Part shown: positions 25,089 to 32,390 of the stretch, in pieces
Layout of the letters: each line of letters begins with the position of its first letter
Position numbering within the stretch: position 1 is the first letter of the stretch
Assembly: GCA_963700775.1 (NCBI GenBank)
Contig: CAVOYU010000014.1
Span: forward strand, 1 to 64,000
Length of the DNA: 64,000 nucleotides
DNA from: Thermohalobaculum sp963700775
Lineage (GTDB): Bacteria > Pseudomonadota > Alphaproteobacteria > Rhodobacterales > Rhodobacteraceae
Direction of reading: 5' to 3'
Notes under the pieces: model-generated
Told to the model about the DNA's origin: nothing
Database searches by the model: none
Seen by the model: the letters and a program-made list of their open reading frames with translations, nothing else
Translations under genes and position numbers: made by a program

Positions 25089-25851
25089 ATGAAGGTGCTG
25101 GTGCCCGTCAAGCGCGTGATCGACTACAACGTGAAGGTCCGCGTCAAGGCGGACAAGACCGGGGTCGATCTCGCCAACGTCAAGATGTCGATGAACCCCT
25201 TCGACGAGATCGCCGTCGAGCAGGCGATCCGGCTCAAGGAGGCAGGCCAGGTCGAGGAGATCGTCGCGGTCTCGGTCGGCGTCAAGCAGGCGCAGGAGAC
25301 CCTGCGCACCGCGCTGGCCATGGGCGCAGACCGGGCGATCCTGATCGAGGCGGCCGAGACGGTGGATACCGACATCGAGCCCCTGGCGGTCGCCAAGCTG
25401 CTGAAGGCCGTGGTCGAGGCCGAGCAGCCCGGCCTGGTGATCTGCGGCAAGCAGGCGATCGACAACGACATGAACGCCACCGGCCAGATGTTGGCGGCCC
25501 TGCTGGGCTGGAGCCAGGCGACCTTCGCCTCGAAGCTCGAGATCGCCGGTGACAGCGCCACGGTGACCCGCGAGGTCGATGGCGGCCTGCAGGTGATCAA
25601 GGTCAGGATGCCGACCATCCTGACCGTCGACCTGCGCCTGAACGAGCCGCGTTACGCCAGCCTGCCCAACATCATGAAGGCGAAGAAGAAGCAGCTCGAT
25701 ATCAAGACGCCCGCCGACTTCGGCGTCGACGTCAGCGCCGCGCCTCGCCGTGGTCTCGGTCACCGAGCCGCCGGCGCGCAAGGCCGGGGTCAAGGTCGGC
25801 TCGGTCGCCGAGCTGGTGGACAAGCTGAAGAACGAAGCGGGGGTGATCTGA
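25089..25851 (+). CDS. etfB: electron transfer flavoprotein subunit beta, frame broken by a +1 insertion
   Basis: Begins MKVLVPVKRVIDYNVKVRVK and follows the family through GRQLA-equivalent KQAIDNDMNATGQML and LPNIMKAKKKQLDIKTPADFGVDV. After the Ser codon at 25734 one extra base (about position 25737) shifts the frame. Removing it restores the expected tail RLAVVSVTEPPARKAG through NEAGVI and a stop at 25849-25851, one base before the etfA start. Without correction the frame reads a basic nonsense tail into etfA, ending at 25871. ETF accepts electrons from acyl-CoA and dimethylglycine-type dehydrogenases and passes them to ETF-ubiquinone oxidoreductase. The ribosome site is GAGGAGA. Sequencing error or true lesion cannot be told apart here. 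Confidence 0.88.
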
Positions 25852-25852
25852 G

Positions 25853-26782
25853 ATGGCTGTGCTTCTTGTAGCCGAAGTGACCGACGGCGAGCTGCAGCTC
25901 GATTCGACCGCCAAGGCGGTGACCGCGGCCAAGGCGCTGGGCGCGCCGACGCTTCTGTGCTGCGGCGCCCGGGCCGCCGGTGCCGCCGAGGCCGCCGCCA
26001 AGATCGACGGGGTCGCCAAGGTGCTCTGCGCCGAGCACGCGCTCTACGGTCACCGGCTGGCCGAGCCGGCGGCGGCGCTGATCGCCTCGCTCGCCGGGAA
26101 CTATTCGCACATCCTGGCGCCGGCCACGACCGACGCCAAGAACATCATGCCCCGCGTCGCCGCGCTCCTAGACGTGATGGTGATCTCGGACGTGCAGGAG
26201 ATCGTCGACGGCGACACCTATGTGCGCCCGATCTACGCGGGCAACGCCATCGCCACGGTAAAGTCCTCGGACCCGGTCAAGGTGGTGACGATCCGCACTG
26301 CGACCTTCGATGCCGCCGGCACCGGCGGCGCGGCTCCGGTCGAGACGATCGGCGCCGGCGCCAATCCGGCGCTCAGCGAGTGGGTCGAGGACAAGACCGT
26401 CGGCAGCGACCGGCCCGAGCTGACCTCGGCCCGGATCGTGATCTCCGGCGGCCGCGGCATGGCGTCGAAGGAGAACTTCGCACTGATCGAGGCCGTGGCC
26501 GACAAGCTCGGCGCCGCCACCGGCGCCTCACGCGCCGCGGTCGATTCGGGATATGCGCCCAACGACTGGCAGGTCGGCCAGACCGGCAAGGTGGTGGCCC
26601 CCGAGCTCTACATCGCCGTCGGCATCTCCGGTGCGATCCAGCACCTCGCCGGCATGAAGGACTCGAAGGTCATCGTCGCCATCAACAAGGACGAGGAGGC
26701 GCCGATCTTCCAGGTCGCCGACTACGGGCTGGTGGCGGACCTGTTCCAGGCGCTGCCGGAGCTGGAGAAGGCGCTGGGCTGA
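25853..26782 (+). CDS. etfA: electron transfer flavoprotein subunit alpha
   Basis: A 309-residue FAD-binding subunit of ETF. The N-terminal domain starts MAVLLVAEVTDGELQLDSTA, and the C-terminal FAD domain carries ARIVISGGRGMASKENF, GASRAAVDSGYAPNDWQVGQ and LYIAVGISGAIQHLAGM, all family-typical. It starts one base after the corrected etfB stop, so the pair is co-transcribed. It would take electrons from acyl-CoA dehydrogenases and possibly from the FAD/GcvT oxidoreductase upstream. A strong terminator follows. Confidence 0.95.
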   Translation: MAVLLVAEVTDGELQLDSTAKAVTAAKALGAPTLLCCGARAAGAAEAAAKIDGVAKVLCAEHALYGHRLAEPAAALIASLAGNYSHILAPATTDAKNIMPRVAALLDVMVISDVQEIVDGDTYVRPIYAGNAIATVKSSDPVKVVTIRTATFDAAGTGGAAPVETIGAGANPALSEWVEDKTVGSDRPELTSARIVISGGRGMASKENFALIEAVADKLGAATGASRAAVDSGYAPNDWQVGQTGKVVAPELYIAVGISGAIQHLAGMKDSKVIVAINKDEEAPIFQVADYGLVADLFQALPELEKALG

Positions 26783-26808
26783 CGGCCGACGCGCCGCTGA
26801 ATTCCGAG

Positions 26809-26834
26809 ACGGCCCGCGCCCCGGCGCGGGCCGT
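26809..26834. terminator. bidirectional Rho-independent terminator between etfA and the NYN gene
   Basis: A perfect 10-bp stem ACGGCCCGCG / CGCGGGCCGT (26809-26818 and 26825-26834) with a 6-base loop, followed by TTTCTCATTT. It lies between the convergent etfA and NYN-protein stops and could serve both. Confidence 0.75.
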
Positions 26835-26837
26835 TTC

Positions 26838-27665
26838 TCATTTGCCTGCGGATTTCGCGGCAGATTTTCCCCGCGACCGCCGCCGCGACCGGGGGGCGGG
26901 TGCTTCCTCCGCCTCCGCCCCGGTGGCGCGGCGGCCGGGCTTGCGGCGGATGCGAAGCCGCCCGCCCTCGCTCTTCAGGAGCTCGAAGCCGCCCGACTTC
27001 GACACCACGGTGCTGAGGTTCGGGCAGCCGTAGCTGCGCGGATCGAAGTCCGGCGCGATGCCGGGGATGCGCTGGCCGATCTCGCCAAGCTGCGCCCAGC
27101 CGTCGTCGTCCTCCAACTCCTCCATCGCCTTGACGATGATCGGGATCGCGCTCGACGGCGGCTCCTTCTTCGCCTCGGTTGTTGCGGGCGAGGCCGAGGC
27201 CTCGGCGCCAGCGGCCGGGACTGCCAGCAGGTTCTCGATGTAGATGAACCGCGAGCAGGCGTTGCGGAATGCTTCCGGCGTCTTCTTGGCCCCGAATCCG
27301 TAGACCACCGCCCCCTCCTCGCGCAGCCGCGAGGCGAGCCGGGTGAAGTCGCTGTCCGAGCTGACCAGGCAGAACCCGTCCAGGTGCCCCCGGTGCATCA
27401 GATCCATGGCCTCGATCACCAGGGTGATGTCGGCGGCGTTCTTGCCGGTGGTGTAGTTGAACTGTTGCGCCGGCACGATGGCGAGCTGCTGCATCACGTT
27501 GCGCCAGCCCTTCAGCCGGTCGTCGGCGAAGTCGCCGTAGATGCGCCGCACATTGGCCTCGCCCAGCTTGGCGATCTCCTCGAAGATCGCCCGGGCGTAG
27601 CGGGCGCTGGTGTTGTCGGCGTCGATCAGCACGGCGAGGCTGGCAGGGCGGGTGTCGGGGGTCAT
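26838..27665 (-). CDS. NYN-domain (LabA-like) putative nuclease with C-terminal LOTUS/OST-HTH domain
   Basis: A 275-residue protein. Residues 9 to about 150 form a PIN-like NYN domain: LAVLIDADNTSARYA with the first acidic residues, KNAADITLVIEAMDLM, and LVSSDSDFTRLASRLREEG with the last metal-binding Asp residues. Residues about 170-245 look like an OST-HTH/LOTUS RNA-binding domain (AMEELEDDDGWAQLGEIGQR, GCPNLSTVVSKSGGFEL). The tail is Arg/Lys-rich. Families with this pairing are thought to act on RNA; the bacterial target is unknown. It is divergent from the 3-hydroxybutyryl-CoA dehydrogenase gene. Confidence 0.88.
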   Translation of the reverse strand: MTPDTRPASLAVLIDADNTSARYARAIFEEIAKLGEANVRRIYGDFADDRLKGWRNVMQQLAIVPAQQFNYTTGKNAADITLVIEAMDLMHRGHLDGFCLVSSDSDFTRLASRLREEGAVVYGFGAKKTPEAFRNACSRFIYIENLLAVPAAGAEASASPATTEAKKEPPSSAIPIIVKAMEELEDDDGWAQLGEIGQRIPGIAPDFDPRSYGCPNLSTVVSKSGGFELLKSEGGRLRIRRKPGRRATGAEAEEAPAPRSRRRSRGKSAAKSAGK

Positions 27666-27795
27666 CGGCGTCTGGCTCCGGTTCGGGCAGGGCCAAGCAG
27701 ATCAGATCGGCCGCGCCCTGTCGACCGCCGACTGCACCGCGGCGGTCTGCCGCAATGCACGAAACAAAATTGTCGCCTTTTTTCACAGTGTGCGC

Positions 27796-27823
27796 TTGCA
27801 AAACGGCCTGCCTACGGCATACT
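27796..27823 (+). promoter_or_regulatory. candidate promoter for 3-hydroxybutyryl-CoA dehydrogenase
   Basis: TTGCAA at 27796-27801 and CATACT at 27818-27823 are spaced by 16 bases in a locally AT-richer stretch upstream of the ATG at 27883. This is a plausible sigma-70-type promoter; no transcription start evidence is available. Confidence 0.35.
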
Positions 27824-27834
27824 TGTTTGCTGCA

Positions 27835-27853
27835 GCGCACCATAAGAGTGCGC
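27835..27853. promoter_or_regulatory. candidate operator palindrome upstream of hbd
   Basis: A perfect inverted repeat GCGCAC-N7-GTGCGC lies just downstream of the candidate promoter, 29 bp before the start codon. A CTGCAG-containing stretch overlaps its left edge, reminiscent of TGC-rich sites of PHB regulators such as PhaR. The regulator is not identified. Confidence 0.35.
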
Positions 27854-27882
27854 ATGGGAGATAGGCTAGGGGATAGCGCGGC

Positions 27883-28758
27883 ATGGAGATCCGCACGGTT
27901 GGCGTCGTCGGCGCCGGGCAGATGGGCGCCGGGATTGCGCAGGTTTTCGCCGGCGCCGGCTTCGAGGTTTGGCTGAACGATCTCGGCCAGGAACAGCTCG
28001 ACAAGGCGGTCCGGATCGTCGGGCGCGGTTATGGCCGGCTGATCGAGAAGGGCCAGATAACCGAGGCCGAGCGCGATGCCGCGCTGGCGCGGATCAAGCC
28101 CACCCTCGACCTGATCTCGCTCGCCAAGGCGGATCTGGTGATCGAATGCGCGACCGAGAGCGAGGCGGTGAAGCGCAAGATCTTCGACACCCTGAAGCCG
28201 CATCTGGCGCCGCACACCATCCTGACCACCAACACCTCTTCGATCTCGATCACCCGCCTGGCCAGCGCCACCGACCGGCCCGAGCGGTTCATGGGCTTCC
28301 ACTTCATGAATCCGGTGCCGGTGATCGAGCTGGTCGAGCTGATCCGCGGCATCGCCACCGACGAGCCGACGTTCCAGACGCTCAAGGACGTTGTGGTGAA
28401 GCTCGGCAAGACCGCGGCGAACGCCGAGGACTTTCCCGCCTTCATCGTCAACCGCATCCTGCTGCCGATGATCAACGAGGCGATCTACACCCTCTACGAG
28501 GGCGTCGGCTCGGTCGAGGGCATCGACACCGCCATGAAGCTCGGCACCAGGCACCCGATGGGGCCGCTCGAGCTGGCCGACTTCATCGGCCTCGACGTCT
28601 GCCTCGCGATCATGAACGTGCTGCATGACGGACTCGCCGACACCAAGTACCGGCCCTGTCCGCTGCTGGTGAAGTATGTCGAGGCCGGCTGGCTCGGCCG
28701 CAAGACCGGGCGCGGCTTCTACGACTACCGCTCCGACCCGCCGGTGCCGACCCGCTGA
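27883..28758 (+). CDS. 3-hydroxybutyryl-CoA dehydrogenase
   Basis: A 291-residue NAD(P)-dependent 3-hydroxyacyl-CoA dehydrogenase. The N-terminal Rossmann motif is VGVVGAGQMGAGIAQVFAGA. The catalytic His lies in MGFHFMNPVPVIELVELIRG, and the C-terminal dimerisation part carries GPLELADFIGLDVC and GRGFYDY. The length is typical of the short Hbd/PaaH form. It interconverts 3-hydroxybutyryl-CoA and acetoacetyl-CoA in butyrate or polyhydroxybutyrate metabolism. The nearby ETF genes fit the same fatty acyl-CoA context. Confidence 0.95.
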   Translation: MEIRTVGVVGAGQMGAGIAQVFAGAGFEVWLNDLGQEQLDKAVRIVGRGYGRLIEKGQITEAERDAALARIKPTLDLISLAKADLVIECATESEAVKRKIFDTLKPHLAPHTILTTNTSSISITRLASATDRPERFMGFHFMNPVPVIELVELIRGIATDEPTFQTLKDVVVKLGKTAANAEDFPAFIVNRILLPMINEAIYTLYEGVGSVEGIDTAMKLGTRHPMGPLELADFIGLDVCLAIMNVLHDGLADTKYRPCPLLVKYVEAGWLGRKTGRGFYDYRSDPPVPTR

Positions 28759-28889
28759 CGCAGGCGGCCACGCCTCCGGCACCGATCACGCCGTTGTTCT
28801 CGGATGTTCTCAACCGGCGCTGTCAATCCGGCGCCGGTCGCACTACATTGGCGCGCAAGGCCCGGTCGCCACGCGCCGCCGGGCAGGTG

Positions 28890-29489
28890 ATGCCGATCCA
28901 GTTCCGACCGGGTGCCATGCGCGCAACCGCCTCTGCTATCGCAATCATTCTCGGCCTTGCCGCTCCGGCCGTGGCCGAGCCCTACCTGGTCGACAAGAGC
29001 CACGCCTTCGTCACCTTCACCGCCGACCATCTCGGCTTCTCGGCCGTCCACGGCCAGTTCCGCGATTTCGATGCCGCGATCGATTTCGATCCCGGCAACG
29101 TCGAGGCGACGAGGGTCGAGTTCACCGTTCGCACCGGCAGTGTCGAGACCTTCAACCAGGCTCGCGACGAGCAGCTCCGCTCGCCGGCCTTCTTCGATAG
29201 CGCGCGTTTTCCCGAGATGGTGTTCCGCTCGACGTCGGTCACCCCGACCGGCAGCGACACCGCCGAGATCGCCGGCGAGCTGACCATCCGCGACGTGACC
29301 CGGCCGGTGACGCTCGAGGCCACGCTGAACCGCATCGGCCCGTCGCCCTTCTTCCCGGACATCACGGTCGCGGGCTTCACCATCTCGGGCGAGATCGAGC
29401 GCACCCAGTTCGGCATGACCTTCGGCGCTCCGGCGATCGGCACGGTGATCCCGATCCGGATCGACCTCGAGATGAGCCCGAAGCGATGA
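28890..29489 (+). CDS. YceI family periplasmic lipid-binding protein (first copy)
   Basis: A 199-residue exported lipocalin-fold protein. The ATG at 28890 has GGCAGGTG upstream, and a signal peptide ends near PAVAEP at about residue 30. YceI features include DKSHAFVTFTADHLGFSAV, FDPGNVEATRVEFTV and ELTIRDVTRPVTLEATLNR. YceI proteins bind polyisoprenoid quinones in the periplasm. It overlaps the second yceI gene by four bases, and cytochrome b561 follows, so the three form a probable quinone-handling operon. Confidence 0.9.
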   Translation: MPIQFRPGAMRATASAIAIILGLAAPAVAEPYLVDKSHAFVTFTADHLGFSAVHGQFRDFDAAIDFDPGNVEATRVEFTVRTGSVETFNQARDEQLRSPAFFDSARFPEMVFRSTSVTPTGSDTAEIAGELTIRDVTRPVTLEATLNRIGPSPFFPDITVAGFTISGEIERTQFGMTFGAPAIGTVIPIRIDLEMSPKR

Positions 29490-30085
29490 GCGGAGCCAGG
29501 CGATTCCCGCTCGCCCTCGCCGTCATCACCACGCTGGCGGGCACGCTCGCGGCCGGACCGGCCAGCCGGCCCGCCGCGGCCGCGCCGAAGAGCTGGTCGG
29601 TGGCGGCGGAAGCGTCCCGGATACTGTTCGACTACCAGCGCAACGGCCAGCCCGCCGAGGGCGAGTTCTCGCGCTTTGCCGGCGAGGGCGTCTTCGACCA
29701 CGACGCGCCGGGGAGCGCGACGCTCGAGCTCAGGATCGACAGCGCCAGCATCGACCTCCGCGACGCCATGGCCAGCGCCTTCGCCACCTCGGCCGAATGG
29801 TTCGACTCCGCGACCCATCCCGAGGTGGTCTATCGCCTGCAGCGCCTCGTGGCCGAGGGCGGCGACAGGTTCCGGGCCGACGGCGAGCTGACGATCCGCG
29901 GCAAGACAAAGCCGATCTCGACCACCATCACCCTCCGCATCGGCGACGGCAGCGCCCGTGCCACCGGGACGCTCAAGGTGGATCGCACCGATTTCCTGCT
30001 CGGCGTCGGGCCGTCGGCGATGTTCGTCGATATCGGCCCCCAGGTCGCGGTGCGCTTCGAACTGACCGCCCAGCGCGCGCCGTGA
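29486..30085 (+). CDS. YceI family periplasmic lipid-binding protein (second copy)
   Basis: A 199-residue protein with a signal peptide (ALAVITTLAGTLAAGPAS) and a YceI domain (ASRILFDYQRNGQPAEGEFS, ELTIRGKTKPISTTITLRI). It differs clearly from the first copy, so this is an old duplication or a separate acquisition, not a recent repeat. Starts in an ATGA overlap with the first copy and ends in a GTGA overlap with the cytochrome b561 gene. Likely binds an isoprenoid lipid such as a quinone. Confidence 0.88.
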   Translation: MSGARRFPLALAVITTLAGTLAAGPASRPAAAAPKSWSVAAEASRILFDYQRNGQPAEGEFSRFAGEGVFDHDAPGSATLELRIDSASIDLRDAMASAFATSAEWFDSATHPEVVYRLQRLVAEGGDRFRADGELTIRGKTKPISTTITLRIGDGSARATGTLKVDRTDFLLGVGPSAMFVDIGPQVAVRFELTAQRAP

Positions 30086-30666
30086 GCGGCATCCGCATGG
30101 GGCTCGGCAACTCCGCGTCGGGATGGGGCTGGCCGGCCCGGCTGCTGCACTGGCTGATGGCGGGGCTGATCCTGTTCCAGCTCGGCCTCGGCTTCCGCAT
30201 GGTGAACCTGGTCAGCGACGTCTACCTGCAGTTCGGGCTCTACCAGACCCACAAGAGCTGGGGTTTCGTGATCTTCGCCCTCGCGCTCCTGCGCATCGGC
30301 TGGCGGCTGTGCCATCGCCCGCCGGAGCCGCCCGCCGGAACCTCCGCCCTCGATGCCGCCCTCGCCCGGGGTGCCCATCTGGCGCTCTACGTGTTGATGG
30401 TCGCGCTGCCGGTCACCGGCTGGCTCGCAGCCTCGGCCTCGCCCCTGCAGGAGACCTACGGGCTGAAGAACATGATCTTCGGCTGGTTCGAACTGCCGGA
30501 CCCGGTCCGGCCGGGAACCGAGGCGCTGAAGAACCGCTTCGCCTCGCTGCATGCCGCTGCGGCCTTCGGCCTCGCGGTGATCCTGGCCGGCCATGTGGCG
30601 GCGGCGCTCCGCCATCACTTCGTCCGGCGCGACGGGGTGCTGCGGCGGATGGTGACGGGCCGCTGA
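30082..30666 (+). CDS. cytochrome b561 family di-heme membrane protein
   Basis: A 194-residue inner-membrane protein with four hydrophobic helices and conserved His ligands: ARLLHWLMAGLILFQ, LYQTHKSWGF, GAHLALYVLMVALPVTGWL and LHAAAAFGLAVILAGHVAAA. The GTG start overlaps the preceding stop as GTGA; an ATG five codons later is an alternative. Such proteins oxidise quinol, in E. coli with superoxide as electron acceptor. Its place after two YceI genes suggests they deliver or protect the quinone. Confidence 0.9.
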   Translation: MSGIRMGLGNSASGWGWPARLLHWLMAGLILFQLGLGFRMVNLVSDVYLQFGLYQTHKSWGFVIFALALLRIGWRLCHRPPEPPAGTSALDAALARGAHLALYVLMVALPVTGWLAASASPLQETYGLKNMIFGWFELPDPVRPGTEALKNRFASLHAAAAFGLAVILAGHVAAALRHHFVRRDGVLRRMVTGR

Positions 30667-30684
30667 GGCGCTGCCCGTCCCGTG

Positions 30685-31098
30685 TCAGCCGGGGTTGCGC
30701 GGCAGCTGTGTCGAGCCCTCGGGGAGATCTAGCCAGCTCACCTTCTCCTCGCACCAGATATGCACCGCCGGCGCGAAGGTGTCGGGATCGTCGAGCGTGC
30801 CCGCCTTGATGAACTCGAGCCCCTCATAGGCCGGTCCGCCGGACAGGAAATGCGAGCCGCACTTCGAGCAGAACTTGCGGTTGAACGGCTTTCCGCTCGC
30901 TCCCGAGCGGTCGACATAGGTCGCCACCGTTGAGCCGGTCACCTTCACCGATCCCGCTGGCATGGCCAGGTTGTAGGAATTGGTCGAGCCGGAATTCTTG
31001 CGGCAGGTCTCGCAGTAGCAGTTGATCACCGCCTTCGGCTCTTCGTCGCTGCTGTAGCGGACGCTGCCGCACAGGCAGCCGCCTTCGATCTTCGCCAT
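30685..31098 (-). CDS. GFA (glutathione-dependent formaldehyde-activating) family zinc protein
   Basis: A 137-residue zinc-binding protein. Cys motifs are GGCLCGSVRY, INCYCETCRK and KFCSKCGSHF, the standard GFA pattern. The ATG has CAAAGGGGGAGGATC upstream. GFA proteins are related to a Paracoccus enzyme proposed to form S-hydroxymethylglutathione, but most homologues have no shown activity. Convergent with cytochrome b561 with only 18 bp between stops. Two more GFA genes lie near 60 kb. Confidence 0.9.
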   Translation of the reverse strand: MAKIEGGCLCGSVRYSSDEEPKAVINCYCETCRKNSGSTNSYNLAMPAGSVKVTGSTVATYVDRSGASGKPFNRKFCSKCGSHFLSGGPAYEGLEFIKAGTLDDPDTFAPAVHIWCEEKVSWLDLPEGSTQLPRNPG

Positions 31099-31353
31099 TC
31101 TCTGATCCTCCCCCTTTGTTTGGAAGCCCGAAGAATGACAGCCGTGATGCCCGCCGGCAAGCGGGAGATCTCGCGAGTTCTCCGGCGCCCGGGCCGGCGC
31201 GGTTGCCGGGCATTCCGCTACGGGTGCCGCTGGTCGTTGTTCGATCCGGTCACGACCACGCCGACACTCGGCTCTGTCCCTCGGAAGCAATTGATCGGCT
31301 GATGATCTGGCCGCCGCCCGCATGAGGTTCGCGGAGGTCTCCCGGCTTGCCGG

Positions 31354-32049
31354 TCAAGCCTCGCCATGGGCGAATTCCGCAAGGGCTTCCAGATTGCCTA
31401 TGGCGATACGATTGTAGCTCTTGGAAATCCATCCTCTTGCCTCGAACCCTGCGAGGGTCCTGTTCACGAGGTCCCGCGAGGCATTGGCCATCTCGCCGAG
31501 CTCGGATTGCGTCAGGGAGAATCCGGAGGGATCGTCGGACGGGCTTCCGGAATCCGCCGACGTCACCCGCAACAGCGTCGCCGCGATGCGTTGATCGGCC
31601 CGGCGAATGAGCAGATCGCGAACCGCCGTGGCGGCGATTTCGAGGTTGATCTCGGTGAGCGCGCCAAAGCTGCGCAGCGTCATCGGGTCGCGCGCCACGA
31701 TCTCGTTGAGGGCAGGTAGCGAAACATGCAGCACCGCTGCTTCCTCGGAGGCCCGAAAGCTCATCTTGCGATCACGCCGAATGTTCATCGGCCCCTGCCC
31801 GAACCAGACCCCGGTGCGGGCTATATGGACCATCCGGGTGCCCCCCCGGACCAATGGCAGATAGATGGCGAATGCGCCGCGAACGATCCCGTAGATCCCG
31901 CCCGGATCGTCTCCCGCATGGTAGACGAACGCGCCGGCGTCGAAATGCTTCAGCTCGGCGCGTCGCAGCAAGCCGGGCTGAAAGCTGCGCGGCTGGCCGG
32001 CAAGCCAGCCATGAGAGATCGCGATGCGCTCGGCTTCAGTTCGTTTCAT
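31354..32049 (-). CDS. Crp/Fnr family transcriptional regulator
   Basis: A 231-residue regulator. Residues about 30-130 form a cyclic-nucleotide-binding-like beta roll (FDAGAFVYHAGDDPGGIYGI, IARTGVWFGQGP). The C-terminal helix-turn-helix is LTQSELGEMANASRDLVNRT. No N-terminal Cys cluster is present, so it is not an oxygen-sensing Fnr. A typical cAMP phosphate-binding RxS motif is not evident, so the ligand is unknown. Divergent from the exported amidohydrolase gene across a 341-bp gap; it may control that gene. Confidence 0.9.
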   Translation of the reverse strand: MKRTEAERIAISHGWLAGQPRSFQPGLLRRAELKHFDAGAFVYHAGDDPGGIYGIVRGAFAIYLPLVRGGTRMVHIARTGVWFGQGPMNIRRDRKMSFRASEEAAVLHVSLPALNEIVARDPMTLRSFGALTEINLEIAATAVRDLLIRRADQRIAATLLRVTSADSGSPSDDPSGFSLTQSELGEMANASRDLVNRTLAGFEARGWISKSYNRIAIGNLEALAEFAHGEA

Positions 32050-32390
32050 CGGCTTCCAACCGGGCTCGGGAGAATTTATTCAAATGTGTGATTCCCGACA
32101 ATCTTGCCCGCCCGGCCGAAGCTATCCTACTGCCGGTTGAGCGCGAGTCGCACTGTGCAGATGGAACTTCCGCAAGGTCGAATCTTCATGGAATTGGCCT
32201 TCAACTCCAGCTTCTCTGCTGCCCGGGCCGGTTTCCGCGGTCGTCGCGGGCAATCGGGTGCGCGGCCTGCAACTGCGGGGGAACCGCGAGTGTGCCGAAG
32301 ATGGCGAGTGCCCGATCGGCAAGACTATCCACGGATCCGGTTGAACTGCCAGGACGGCGACCGGCTCGCAACGGAAATGGAACAGAGACG
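32050..32390. other. 341-bp divergent intergenic region, no gene recognised
   Basis: Separates the Crp/Fnr gene from the amidohydrolase. The first 60 bases are AT-richer (GAATTTATTCAAATGTGTG near 32070) and probably hold the regulator promoter. A 96-residue open frame on the plus strand (32104-32394) has Arg-rich composition without motifs and is not called. No clear Crp-type palindrome was found. Confidence 0.5.
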
